Shown: positions 50,965 to 59,718, counted from the first letter of the stretch. The stretch: 64,000 nt of DNA from Vreelandella andesensis (GCF_003989795.1 NZ_RZHG01000019.1:62145-126144), one strand, 5' to 3'. Program-made: numbers and translations. Notes: generated from the letters alone by a model not told the origin.

Positions 50965-52481
50965 TCGTCGAACCGTGCTGGGATAGTACCCGGTGCCAAG
51001 GGGAGCGCCTGACAGCGCGACCAGATGCGTTCATAAGCTGGCCTTAACGTTTCGGTCATGCTCTCGGCAGTATCGATGGCCGGTCTCAGCCGCTGCATGG
51101 CCTGCTCTATACGCTGTGATATCTCGCGCTGATCTAGCCGGGTCAGTTGGCCATCGGCGACGACTTGTTCGCCCTCCACCCATACCGAGTGGATACCGCC
51201 ACCGCTCTCTCCAAACACCAGTTGGCGAAGAGGATCATTGAGTGGCGTGAAGGCCGGCGCATCCAGCCGATAGAGTGCTAAGTCGGCGCGTTGACCAGGT
51301 GCAATTCGCCCCAGTTGATCCTCGAGGCCTAGTGCTCGGGCACCGCCAGTGGTGGCGGCTTCCAGCGCTTCCTCGGCGCCAACCCATTGCCGATAGTCAT
51401 CGCCGCGCAGTTTGTGAACCAGCGCTGTGTTGGCCACTACCCTGAGCATATCGGTGGACTCCAGTGAGCCACAGCCGTCGGTTCCCAGGCTCACATTAAC
51501 CCCGGCATCCAGTAGCGCGCGCATGGGCATTAGCCCAGAACCCAGCTTGAGATTGCTATTGGGGTTGTGCTGCACGCTTGCACCGCTGGCAGCAATCCGC
51601 GAGATATCGTCTGGTGTGAGCCACACCGCGTGAATCAGCGAAGTCCCCGGCGCTAGAAATCCAAGGTCATCGAGATGCTGGAACAGCGTTTTGCCCCGCT
51701 CGTGCCATGCGGAGGCTGCTTGTAGACGAGTTTCCTGGACGTGAATAATCACCGGCAAATCCATTCGGTCGGCTATCGCCCTTACCTCTAAAAGCAGGCT
51801 ATCGCTGCAGCGCTGTGGCGCGGAGGGGGCCAGCAGAACGCCGACACGATTATTGCGCGGATGATGCGTCACCGAGAGCGATTCAACTAAGCGCAGGTAG
51901 TCTGTCACTGGGGTCGCCTCGCTAGGCGCTAGGCTTGCTAGCGTCTCGGGACTACACTCTTCGTCAATAAACGGCACGCTCTTGTGGAACGGAACGTCAA
52001 ATAGCGTTGGGCCTAGCAATGCGCGGATGCCGATATCTTCATAAGCGGCAAGCGCTGCTTCAATGTGCTCCTGATTGAGCAGCGGCGAGGCATTGAAGTC
52101 GTCAACAATACAAGTGGTGCCTGATAGCAGCGCCTGGCAGGCGCCCACAAGCGTTCGCAGGTAAACGTCGTCGGCGGTTAACGGCAAAGGCTTTGCGGGC
52201 CGCACGTAGTTCATCCACAGCTCAAGGGGCAAGCGGTCATAGCGCCCCTTGTGGAAATTTTCGTGGGAGTGATGGTGGCCATTGATAAAGCCGGGCATGG
52301 CCAGCGTGCCAGCGACATCTACGACGTCTCCTTCAGGTGAAGCCGTCCCTGTCGGGCGAATTGCTTGAATGATGCCCTCACGAATAACGATATCCATTGG
52401 CGACTTGACGACATGGGTGCCGTCCTCACTGAGTGGCCGGGTACCCACCAGCGTCGTGGTATTGTCAGCGTTCTTAGTCAT
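50961..52481 (-). CDS. Amidohydrolase-superfamily deaminase/hydrolase (ATZ/TRZ-SsnA type)
   Basis: A ~506-residue metal-dependent hydrolase. Metal ligands are visible: INGHHHSHENF (HxH), VIIHVQETR (His plus Glu), LIHAVWL (His) and SLGTDGCGS (Asp). The N-terminal composite beta domain (PMDIVIREGIIQAIRP) is typical of cytosine deaminase/atrazine chlorohydrolase relatives, which deaminate or dechlorinate heterocycles. The start may be ATG 52481 or GTG 52484. A near-perfect hairpin lies just upstream, between tctC and this gene. The substrate is unknown; the operon context suggests an N-heterocycle. It differs from the second amidohydrolase in the same operon. Confidence 0.82.
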   Translation of the reverse strand: MTKNADNTTTLVGTRPLSEDGTHVVKSPMDIVIREGIIQAIRPTGTASPEGDVVDVAGTLAMPGFINGHHHSHENFHKGRYDRLPLELWMNYVRPAKPLPLTADDVYLRTLVGACQALLSGTTCIVDDFNASPLLNQEHIEAALAAYEDIGIRALLGPTLFDVPFHKSVPFIDEECSPETLASLAPSEATPVTDYLRLVESLSVTHHPRNNRVGVLLAPSAPQRCSDSLLLEVRAIADRMDLPVIIHVQETRLQAASAWHERGKTLFQHLDDLGFLAPGTSLIHAVWLTPDDISRIAASGASVQHNPNSNLKLGSGLMPMRALLDAGVNVSLGTDGCGSLESTDMLRVVANTALVHKLRGDDYRQWVGAEEALEAATTGGARALGLEDQLGRIAPGQRADLALYRLDAPAFTPLNDPLRQLVFGESGGGIHSVWVEGEQVVADGQLTRLDQREISQRIEQAMQRLRPAIDTAESMTETLRPAYERIWSRCQALPLAPGTIPARFDE

Positions 52482-52494
52482 CACAAACGGCCAA

Positions 52495-52514
52495 CGGCCC
52501 CATGCATGGGGCCG
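52495..52514. other. Perfect 20-bp intercistronic palindrome after tctC
   Basis: CGGCCCCATGCATGGGGCCG is a perfect palindrome located 28 nt beyond the tctC stop and 13 nt before the next gene on the minus strand. No T-run follows. It is probably an mRNA hairpin that protects the upstream solute-binding-protein transcript from 3' decay or causes partial termination. Confidence 0.6.
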
Positions 52515-52541
52515 CCGACACTCTCCTGTGTTGTGAAAGGT

Positions 52542-53510
52542 CTATTCGCCGAGGTAGGCTTCGCGCAGTGCTGCTTGCTCTGCCGACAGCGCTTCAGCGA
52601 AGGCCTCATGGTCAAGGAATTGTATGCTGGAGCCAATCTGGCCGATTAGGCGAAGGAAGCCTTCATCCTCGGTCAAACGCTGGAAGCCGTCGCTCAGTTC
52701 AGCGATAACGTCGTCCGGCGTGCCTGCCGGTGCCATTACCCCGCGCCAGAACTGGAAGACCACATCGTAGCCCTCTTCCTGGCAGGTGGGGATGTCCCCA
52801 TAGGCCTCGTAGCGTTCGGTATCGGTGACACACAATCCTACGAGGCTACCCGATTCTAGATGTTCACCAACGACGCTGGGGCCACCAGCATAGGCCATGG
52901 TATTGCCCCCCAACAGTTGTGTTACTGCTGGGCCGCCACCGCCTAGCTCTACCCCTCGCATGTCAATATTGGCAGTGGCCTTAAGCATTTCGAACACCGT
53001 ATATGTCCAACCGTTACGGTTGTCGGAACTGTAGACTACCTCGTCAGGGTTTTCCTCAGCGTATTCAACCAGTTCCGTGATGCTCTTAAACGGCTGATCG
53101 GGCGTAGTGACAAAGATGGCTGGGCTGTAGTTGATGCGGGCAACTGGTACGAAGTCATCCATTTCATAGGGCAGGTCTTCCACCTGCGGACGCAGCGAAT
53201 TGATGGTCGGGTCGCCGAACAACAGCATGCTGCCATCGGCAGGGCTGCCGGCGACCTCAGCAGCGGCAACTGCACCGCCGCCGCCACCACGGATTACTGA
53301 GATCAGCGGGCGGCCTAGAAATTCTTCGCCAACCGCAGTAACAATACTGGCATGTAGGGAGTGGGATCCGCCAGCAGGATAGGGAGTAACGAATCGGATC
53401 GGTCCGTCAGGCAGGTAGCTCTCTTCAGCGAAAACCTGGCCGGTGGTAAGGGTGGCAGCAGCTGCGAGTGACGCGGCTAGCACGGTACGGGACAGAATGG
53501 GATGTAACAT
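52542..53510 (-). CDS. TctC-type tripartite tricarboxylate transporter substrate-binding protein
   Basis: Periplasmic binding protein of a TTT transporter, serving carboxylates and other anions. Starting at ATG 53510 it has 322 residues with a clear signal peptide ending QVFAEES. Family features: PDGPIRFVTPYPAGGSHSLHA (usually PYPPGG), SVIRGGGGGAVAAAEVAGSPADGSMLLFG, and ELGGGGPAVTQLLGG near 180-194. An earlier in-frame start at 53561 lies within tctA and precedes the signal peptide, so I reject it. It follows tctA, and the full set tctB-tctA-tctC is present in the operon. Confidence 0.9.
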   Translation of the reverse strand: MLHPILSRTVLAASLAAAATLTTGQVFAEESYLPDGPIRFVTPYPAGGSHSLHASIVTAVGEEFLGRPLISVIRGGGGGAVAAAEVAGSPADGSMLLFGDPTINSLRPQVEDLPYEMDDFVPVARINYSPAIFVTTPDQPFKSITELVEYAEENPDEVVYSSDNRNGWTYTVFEMLKATANIDMRGVELGGGGPAVTQLLGGNTMAYAGGPSVVGEHLESGSLVGLCVTDTERYEAYGDIPTCQEEGYDVVFQFWRGVMAPAGTPDDVIAELSDGFQRLTEDEGFLRLIGQIGSSIQFLDHEAFAEALSAEQAALREAYLGE

Positions 53511-53521
53511 GGTTGTGTGCC

Positions 53522-55060
53522 TCAGGTGTTGTTGGACTCGGGTGGGTGGGACTTGGAGCACTTACGGACGACACCTGCTTTCACCAGACCGCGCCATGCC
53601 ATCGTGAGAATGACCAGCGCCAGCAGGATCAGCAGAATAAGGCTGCCTGGCCGCGACCAGAAGATCGCCAGGCTACCGTTGGAGAACACCAGCGACTGCC
53701 GCACGGCGCTCTCGAAACCCGGCCCCAGCAGCAGGCCGATAATCAGAGGGGCGACAGGAAAGTGGGTACGCCGCATCAAGTAACCCAGGCCACCACCTAC
53801 CACCAGAATCAGTAGGTCGAAGACACTGGAATTAACGGCATAGGCGCCGCATACGCAGAGCAGCAGCACGCAGGGATAGAGCACTGTGGCAGGGATGCGC
53901 GTAACGTGCTTTAGCCAGCGAATCGCCGCTAACCCAAAGATCAGTAGCAGAACGTTGGTGACCAGCAGAACCAGAAACAGTCCGAACAGAAAGCCGGGGT
54001 TTTGTTGAATCAGCAGTGGTCCTGGCATCATCCCTTGCGCCATCAGCGCACCGATCAATACCGCTGTGATGGTGTCGCCGGGAATGCCGAACACGGTCAT
54101 GGGGATCAGCGCTGCGGGCACGACAGCATTGTTACCAGACTCCGCTGCTGCTAAGCCTTCAAGAGACCCCTTGCCGAATTTTTCGGGTTCACGGGAGCGC
54201 TCGCGGGCCACGCCATAGGCAATCCAGCAGGAAATTTCAGCACCGAGACCTGGCAGTGCGCCTAAAAAGGTGCCCAGTGAGGTCGAGCGTAGAATGGTCG
54301 GGCGAAGTGCCCAGAACTCCGACCACTTGAGCCGCTCTCCGCCGTGCTCCACCCCCCCTGGGTCACCGCTCGCTTGCGTGGGTGGATGGGTCAGTTGCAT
54401 GAGAATCTCGCTCAGCGCGAACATGCCGATCAGCAGTGGAATGAGTGAAACGCCGCCTAGCAGGTCGGTAACGCCGAAAGTGAAACGTTGGTAGCCCGAC
54501 ATCGGGTCGAGCCCGATAGACGCCACTAGCAAACCGAGTCCGGCGGCAATCATGCCCTTTAGAAAGCTCTCGCCGCTGACGGTGGCGATCATGGTCAAGG
54601 CAATTAAGTAGAGCAGCGCAAACTCAGGTGAGCCGAAGCGAATGGCAATACTTGCCAGCGGAATGGCCACCACAATCAACACCAGGGTGGCCATGAAGTC
54701 TGCCACTACTGAGCTGTAAAGGCTCAGCTCTAGGGCCTTGCGCGACTTGCCCTGCTGGGTCAGTGCATAGCCGTCGCGGGCGGTGGCCGCTGCCGCCGCC
54801 GTACCTGGGGTATTGACCAGAATGGCCGGTATCGACCCCCCATAGATAGCCCCTTTGTAGATCCCTAGTAGAAAGGGAATACCAATGGTGGCCTCCATAA
54901 AGAAGGTGAAGGGCGCTAGTACCGCTACGGCCATGGTGGCAGTGAGCCCCGGCAAGGCGCCGATCAGAATGCCGCTGGCCAGACCCGCCGACAGCGCCAG
55001 GAAAGTCCAGGGGCTGGCCAGCATGGCAAGCCCCTGCTGCACTACGGCTAGATCCATCAC
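53522..55060 (-). CDS. TctA-type large permease of a tripartite tricarboxylate transporter
   Basis: The 512-residue membrane protein has about twelve helices and the family signatures GILIGALPGLTATMAVAVLAP (about 29-49), YGGSIPAILVNTPGTAAAAATARDGY and LGALPGLGAEISCWIAYG in the second half, reflecting the internal duplication of TctA. It forms the channel with TctB and is energised by ion gradients. ATG 55060 overlaps the tctB stop (ATGA). Confidence 0.92.
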   Translation of the reverse strand: MMDLAVVQQGLAMLASPWTFLALSAGLASGILIGALPGLTATMAVAVLAPFTFFMEATIGIPFLLGIYKGAIYGGSIPAILVNTPGTAAAAATARDGYALTQQGKSRKALELSLYSSVVADFMATLVLIVVAIPLASIAIRFGSPEFALLYLIALTMIATVSGESFLKGMIAAGLGLLVASIGLDPMSGYQRFTFGVTDLLGGVSLIPLLIGMFALSEILMQLTHPPTQASGDPGGVEHGGERLKWSEFWALRPTILRSTSLGTFLGALPGLGAEISCWIAYGVARERSREPEKFGKGSLEGLAAAESGNNAVVPAALIPMTVFGIPGDTITAVLIGALMAQGMMPGPLLIQQNPGFLFGLFLVLLVTNVLLLIFGLAAIRWLKHVTRIPATVLYPCVLLLCVCGAYAVNSSVFDLLILVVGGGLGYLMRRTHFPVAPLIIGLLLGPGFESAVRQSLVFSNGSLAIFWSRPGSLILLILLALVILTMAWRGLVKAGVVRKCSKSHPPESNNT

Positions 55061-55539
55061 AGCAGCATCCCCCTGGGGAAGTAAACCCCCATGGCGCCCT
55101 CGAAAATATGGATCACCAGCGCCGGTGGCACCACTGCCAGTGCCAGGAGCACATACCAGCGGCGTTCACCAAAGCATAGCGCCAGCAAGGGCACGGCTAG
55201 CATGGTCACCAGCCAGATGCCCAGAAAACGAATCGACACCACCATGGCCACCATCAGCGCATAGGCCACCAGCGCCCGGGCGGTATTGCCGCTTTCGAAC
55301 GTTACTGAGAAGCGTGGTCGCCAGGCTGACATCATTAGCACCACGCCAAGCCCCGTGACCAGTAACGCGATCATGCCGGGAAAAAAGGCCGCCGAGCCGA
55401 TATCGCGTGGGTCTCCAAATGGAGGTGGTGTGCCATGCACGATGCGTAGAAAAACCACCCCTACGGCGATTACCGCAAATGCCAACAGCGATTCGATCAG
55501 CCGACTACCTGGCGAGCGCAAGCCAGCGCGCATACTCAT
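55057..55539 (-). CDS. TctB-type small permease of a tripartite tricarboxylate transporter
   Basis: The 160-residue protein has four membrane helices (about 14-33, 50-69, 88-110 and 120-140), as expected for TctB, and little sequence conservation beyond that. ATG 55539 overlaps the stop of the hydratase-like gene, and its own stop overlaps the tctA start. Identification rests on its place directly ahead of tctA and on length and topology. Confidence 0.85.
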   Translation of the reverse strand: MSMRAGLRSPGSRLIESLLAFAVIAVGVVFLRIVHGTPPPFGDPRDIGSAAFFPGMIALLVTGLGVVLMMSAWRPRFSVTFESGNTARALVAYALMVAMVVSIRFLGIWLVTMLAVPLLALCFGERRWYVLLALAVVPPALVIHIFEGAMGVYFPRGMLL

Positions 55540-56324
55540 GTGGGCACCCCGCCTGTCACGACAGCGTCGATTTCAAGCGATACGCTACCGATGTTCTCAA
55601 AGCTAGCTTCAATACGTTGACCTGGGTGCGCTTCGAACATACCCGTCCAAGACCCCATACTGATCACATCACCCTCGACTAACCCCCACCCGGCGTGCTC
55701 AGCATGCATTGCCAACCAGGGAAGCAGCGATACGGGGTCGCCCATCGGGTGTCGCAGCGCCAAGCCTGGTAAAACCTGATCATTGACTCGGACCGACAAT
55801 GCGCTATTTGCAAAATGCGATTGCCAAGGCCCTGCTACCCCTTCCCCAGTGATCAATCGTCCATGCATCTGCAAGTCTGCTAAGAGAAAGGTCCGGGGTA
55901 GCTGTTGCCAGTTGGCGGCCCGTACATCAAAGAGTTCGATGGCCGCCAGTGTTTCTCCTATTGCCAAGGCGGCCTCGCTGCGCCGACATCCGGAGTAAAG
56001 CGGCCGTTTGAGACGGACGGCAAGCTCTACCTCAATGCCGAACAGACTGAAGCAGTCGCTCTCATTTAACCGTGCCGGAGAAGCCATTAAGCAATGGTCA
56101 GGAATCGGTGCCGCTGTTACCGGCGCTACACCAAGCTTCCAAGCACGTGGACGACCTTCGGCCCACCAGCCCATTGTTGCCCCCAGAGCAGCCTGTACGG
56201 CATAGGCATCTGCATCGCTTTGCGGCGTCAGCCGGTGTGCCGTCTCAGGTGTTATTAAGGGGCCACCTCGCCACACGGTCGCGAGTGCTTCGGTAAGCTC
56301 GGTAATAGTCGAATGGCTTACCAT
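55536..56324 (-). CDS. 2-keto-4-pentenoate hydratase-like protein (MhpD/FAH superfamily)
   Basis: A 262-residue member of the fumarylacetoacetase/2-oxopent-4-enoate hydratase superfamily, which binds Mg2+ or Mn2+ and hydrates or decarboxylates 2-keto acids. The metal-binding acids are in FGIEVELAVRL (about 96-106) and in IELFDVR. RAWKLGVAP holds the substrate-contacting lysine region. It is embedded between the hydantoinase and the TTT transporter with overlaps on both sides (7 and 4 nt). In this operon it may act on the open-chain product of ring cleavage, a hypothesis only. Several homologues in similar clusters are uncharacterised. Confidence 0.8.
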   Translation of the reverse strand: MVSHSTITELTEALATVWRGGPLITPETAHRLTPQSDADAYAVQAALGATMGWWAEGRPRAWKLGVAPVTAAPIPDHCLMASPARLNESDCFSLFGIEVELAVRLKRPLYSGCRRSEAALAIGETLAAIELFDVRAANWQQLPRTFLLADLQMHGRLITGEGVAGPWQSHFANSALSVRVNDQVLPGLALRHPMGDPVSLLPWLAMHAEHAGWGLVEGDVISMGSWTGMFEAHPGQRIEASFENIGSVSLEIDAVVTGGVPT

Positions 56325-57763
56325 GTATTACCTCCCGAAGGCTGTGGCTTAGGTCGTGCCGGTTCGGGGAGCGCGCAGGGTAGAAACTCGCCGCGCCCGG
56401 CGCTGCCCAGATAGTTGCCATCGCGCCACACTACTTCGCCACGTGACAGCGTCAGAGCTGGCCAGGCCGTCACCGAGATGTTTTCGTAGGGGGTGTAATC
56501 CACATTGTGATGGAGGTCGCTGTTTCGAATGCGTCGATCCAGACCGGTGTCCCAGATCACTAGGTCCGCGTCTGCGCCTACGGCGATGGAGCCCTTGCGC
56601 GGATAGAGGCCATACATGCGCGCAACATTGGTAGCGGTGAGCGCCACGAACTGCTGCATGGTCAAGCGGCCTGTTTCCACCCCGTGGCTGAATAAGAGGG
56701 CGAGCCGCGTTTCAAGCCCTGGAATGCCGTTGGGAATGCGATCAAAGCTGGCCTCACTGCCGGCCGTGAACTTGCCTTGGGGGCCGGCAAAGGTGAAAGG
56801 GGCATGATCTGAAGAGAAGATCTGGAAGGCGCCGCTCTCCAGGCCATCCCAGACCACCTGTTGATTGGCCTTGTCGCGAGGCGGCGGACTGCAGATGCAC
56901 TTGGCGCCGCGATGATCATTGTCATCGATACCGAGGTCGTCAGCGGTCAAAAACAGATACTGAGGGCAGGTTTCGGCGTAGATACGCAGGCCGTGACTGT
57001 GGGCCCAGCGCAGTTGCTCTATCGCCTCGCGGCCCGAGACATGCACAATCAGAATGGGTACATCGACAAGTTCGGCGTAGGCGATGGCGCGGTGGGTGGC
57101 TTCGCGCTCTACCAGCATTGGCCGCGCCTCGGCGTGGTAGCGGGGCGCTGTATGACCATGAGCGAGCAGTCGCTCGGTAAGCCAGGCGATGCAGTCGGCG
57201 TTCTCGGCGTGCACCATGACCATGGCACCATGCTCACGTGCCACCGCCAGCACGTCGATGATCTCGCGGTCTGACAGCTTCAGGTCGTCATAGGTCATGT
57301 AGATCTTGAACGAGGTGTAGCCCTCGCGGATCAACGCTGGCAGCTCATTTGCCAACACCTCAGGGGTCGCGTCAGTCACGATTAGGTGGAAGGCGTAGTC
57401 GATACACGCCTTGCCTTCTGCTCGCTGATGATAGTCGTCGACTGCAGCGCGTAAGCTCTGGCCTTTTTGTTGGCAGGCGAACGGAAACACAGTGGTGGTC
57501 CCACCGCAGGCTGCCGAACGTGTGCCGCTGAGAAAGTCATCGGCCATCTTTGAACCGTCAGAGGTGGGCTGATCCAGGTGGCAGTGTCCATCGATGCCGC
57601 CCGGCAGTACCCAGCGGCCGGCAGCATCAATCTCCTCAACACCATCGGCAAGGTTGCTACCCAGCGATGCGATGGTACCGTTGCGAATACCAATGTCTGC
57701 GTCGAACACATCGGCAGCGGTGGCGCAGCGCGCCCGCCGAATCACTAAGTCGAATTCAGCCAT
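56318..57763 (-). CDS. Dihydropyrimidinase/hydantoinase-family cyclic amidohydrolase
   Basis: The 481-residue enzyme opens cyclic imide/amide rings (hydantoin, dihydrouracil). All ligands of the binuclear centre are present: His60 and His62 in GGIDGHCHLDQP, carbamylated Lys153 in SFKIYMTYDD, His185 in VHAEN, His241 in VHVSG and Asp319 in SSDHAPF. CSPPPRDK is the usual stereochemistry/substrate-binding loop. It is expected to be active. An N-carbamoyl-amino-acid hydrolase, the usual next step, is not in the window. It overlaps the neighbouring genes by 8 and 7 nt. Confidence 0.92.
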   Translation of the reverse strand: MAEFDLVIRRARCATAADVFDADIGIRNGTIASLGSNLADGVEEIDAAGRWVLPGGIDGHCHLDQPTSDGSKMADDFLSGTRSAACGGTTTVFPFACQQKGQSLRAAVDDYHQRAEGKACIDYAFHLIVTDATPEVLANELPALIREGYTSFKIYMTYDDLKLSDREIIDVLAVAREHGAMVMVHAENADCIAWLTERLLAHGHTAPRYHAEARPMLVEREATHRAIAYAELVDVPILIVHVSGREAIEQLRWAHSHGLRIYAETCPQYLFLTADDLGIDDNDHRGAKCICSPPPRDKANQQVVWDGLESGAFQIFSSDHAPFTFAGPQGKFTAGSEASFDRIPNGIPGLETRLALLFSHGVETGRLTMQQFVALTATNVARMYGLYPRKGSIAVGADADLVIWDTGLDRRIRNSDLHHNVDYTPYENISVTAWPALTLSRGEVVWRDGNYLGSAGRGEFLPCALPEPARPKPQPSGGNTW

Positions 57764-58496
57764 GCGCCATCACTCCTTCCATTAGTTGGCCCCAACCGGG
57801 CACGGGCGTGTCGGTGTGGCCGGTCATGCGTAGCATCTTCCATACCACGGTGGCCGTAGTATCCAGCACCGGCACTCCCAGCTCTGCTTCCCAGGCAGGC
57901 ACCAAGTTGGCCGAACAAAGATTTGTGCAAGCCACCACAATGGCTGGCGCCCCAGCCTTAGCCACACGGCGCACCTGAGCAGTGAGCGTTTCCGCCGTGA
58001 CCTCGGCATAGGCGAAGTTTTCGCTGATACCCAGATGATCCTCGGCAACCACGGCAAACCCTGCATCGCGATAGTTATCGAGAATTCGCTTTTGCACGTC
58101 GTCGGTATAAGGCGTCACCAGTCCGAATTCGCGAAGACCGTAATTGGTGAGGATCTCATTCAGCGCCAGCATCGATGTGGTGGCCGAAATGCCGGTCTCT
58201 TCGCTAATCCTTTGGCACAAAGTGACGTCATGCTCAAATCCTAGCCAGCCAGCCGATGTGCCGCTCCAACCGATCACATCGACCCGAGCGTCGGCCAACA
58301 ATCGGGCTGCCGCCAGCACATGGCTATCATCGAACTGACCTAGCGCTCTGGCGCTGAGCGCGATCTCTGTCACGGTAAAGCGGGAAAAGTGCGCGCTTAC
58401 ACCGGGAACCATCGCCACCATGGCCGAAGTGAGCGGCTCAAGGGCTGTATTAGAAGAGGGCGTGAGAACGCCAAATCGACGGCGGGTGACGGTCAC
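57756..58496 (-). CDS. Asp/Glu racemase superfamily protein (maleate isomerase / arylmalonate decarboxylase-like)
   Basis: Starting at GTG 58496 (AGGAG upstream, GTGA overlap with the DUF3830 gene) it has 246 residues. RRRFGVLTPSSNTALEP at the N-terminus is typical of maleate isomerase/arylmalonate decarboxylase relatives. The first catalytic-cysteine position reads SGTSAGW (residues 78-84): Gly where racemases and maleate isomerases have Cys. The second Cys is kept in VACTN (Cys190). A Gly-Thr-Ser plus single Cys is the arylmalonate-decarboxylase pattern, so a decarboxylase-type activity is possible (inference). A much longer open frame upstream lies inside the DUF3830 gene. Confidence 0.75.
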   Translation of the reverse strand: MTVTRRRFGVLTPSSNTALEPLTSAMVAMVPGVSAHFSRFTVTEIALSARALGQFDDSHVLAAARLLADARVDVIGWSGTSAGWLGFEHDVTLCQRISEETGISATTSMLALNEILTNYGLREFGLVTPYTDDVQKRILDNYRDAGFAVVAEDHLGISENFAYAEVTAETLTAQVRRVAKAGAPAIVVACTNLCSANLVPAWEAELGVPVLDTTATVVWKMLRMTGHTDTPVPGWGQLMEGVMAHG

Positions 58497-58951
58497 AGGG
58501 AGACTCCTGTCATTGGGTGGGTGGTGATGGTCAACGGCTGGGCTCCTTGCCATAGGCAGCGTCGCCCTAGTTCTGGCAGTTGCTCTAGCCCCTCGGTCAG
58601 GCTCATAAAGTGATTGCCGGCGATGGGACCTAACTTGCTGGCGAAGCTGCACGGCCCATAAGCCAGCAGAATCTCTGTTTCGCTGTATCCGCCGGGATAG
58701 AACAACACGTCGCCGGGAGAGGGATAGCGTGTCGGGTTTTCCCAGGGCAAAGCGAAGTCTCTTTCGCCCAAGGGAATCCATACCCCCTCACCGCTCCAGC
58801 GCACGTGCACCAGCTGTGTCTCCCAGGGCAGGAGTGCCAGAAAAGCCGCTGAACTGTGAGGCGCATCGGGGCGGGTCTCGGCCACGAATTCGAGGTCGTG
58901 GGAGATTAGGCGTAGGCGCACGCCTTGCGCGGCTGTCTCAGGTCGACTCAT
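58493..58951 (-). CDS. DUF3830 family protein
   Basis: A 152-residue protein of the DUF3830 family, a small cyclophilin-like beta-barrel of unknown function. Landmarks are SSAAFLALLPWETQLVHVRWSGEGVWIPLG, PSPGDVLFYPGG (about 87-98) and EILLAYGPCSFASKLGPIAGNHF. Members occur next to amidohydrolase, racemase and TTT/TRAP transporter genes in other bacteria, suggesting a shared catabolic role. It overlaps both neighbours by 4 nt, so it is produced in step with the two racemase-like proteins. Confidence 0.75.
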   Translation of the reverse strand: MSRPETAAQGVRLRLISHDLEFVAETRPDAPHSSAAFLALLPWETQLVHVRWSGEGVWIPLGERDFALPWENPTRYPSPGDVLFYPGGYSETEILLAYGPCSFASKLGPIAGNHFMSLTEGLEQLPELGRRCLWQGAQPLTITTHPMTGVSL

Positions 58952-59700
58952 TGCACGACCTCCCTGCCAATCAGCTGAGCCAGTGCTGGCGATAAACCTG
59001 CGGCGCTTTTCGTCGGCGGCGCAGCATAGCTGCCTGCTGTCGCTTTATAAGGACTCAGCCGTGCCAGCAGCTCAGCCTGATGCACGGCACAGCTAACGCC
59101 ATCCACAACGGGCACAGGAATCTGCTTTGCTACACTGCGCGCCAACCCTGCTAGCGGTGCACCGGCAATAATCAACACATCTGCTCCGTCTTCGCGCACG
59201 GCGGCTTCGCACAGTGCCACTAGTTGTTCACCTTTATCCTGCTGAACGCTGCCAATGTTGGGCAGTGGTTCGTCTAAACAGCGAATACCCGCTAGCCGAG
59301 ACGTCATCCCGTAACGGTCAACGGTTTCGCTGTACCAGGCTCGAATACGTCGTGAAATCGCCACGATGCCGATACGCCCACCCAGCATGGCTGCACTCAT
59401 CAGGGCGCTCTCTGTAAGCCCTACCACCGGAATTGGCAGCATTTCACGGGCAGCTTCTAAGCCGGGGTCGCCGAACGCTGCAATAACCGCAGCGTTATGC
59501 CCGGCATAGTGATCCGCAAGCTCATTCAATGTCGCGTAGGCACCGATCGCGGCTTCAGCCCGGGTTTCGATATAGGCCACTCCAAAAGCAGCCGTGCGCA
59601 GGGTCAGTTGTGTATTACTGCTTGCCGAGCGCTTTGCCTCGGCAGCAATCAAATCGGTGACACTTTGAGAGATATTCGGATTAACAATCAGTAACTTCAT
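58948..59700 (-). CDS. Hydantoin/Asp/Glu racemase-like protein lacking both catalytic cysteines
   Basis: A 250-residue protein with the hydantoin racemase fold: LLIVNPNISQSVTDLI at the N-terminus, VIAAFGDPGLEAARE near 72-86, and DVLIIAGAPLAGLA near 174-187. In hydantoin racemases these last two read ACF(G/D)DPGL and LGCAGM with catalytic Cys; here they are Ala75 and Gly180. Cys141, Cys164 and one in GVSCAVHQAE are elsewhere. It is therefore probably not a two-base racemase and may instead be an unrelated lyase or a non-catalytic partner. It ends 4 nt inside the DUF3830 gene. Confidence 0.78.
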   Translation of the reverse strand: MKLLIVNPNISQSVTDLIAAEAKRSASSNTQLTLRTAAFGVAYIETRAEAAIGAYATLNELADHYAGHNAAVIAAFGDPGLEAAREMLPIPVVGLTESALMSAAMLGGRIGIVAISRRIRAWYSETVDRYGMTSRLAGIRCLDEPLPNIGSVQQDKGEQLVALCEAAVREDGADVLIIAGAPLAGLARSVAKQIPVPVVDGVSCAVHQAELLARLSPYKATAGSYAAPPTKSAAGLSPALAQLIGREVVQ

Positions 59701-59718
59701 GTAGGGTTCTCCACCTCA

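Noticed and set aside
54885-55358. 157-codon plus-strand frame
   Set aside because: It runs antisense to tctA and tctB and has no recognisable motif.
57550-57978. 142-codon plus-strand frame
   Set aside because: It is antisense across the hydantoinase and racemase-like genes, both of which have intact active-site motifs.
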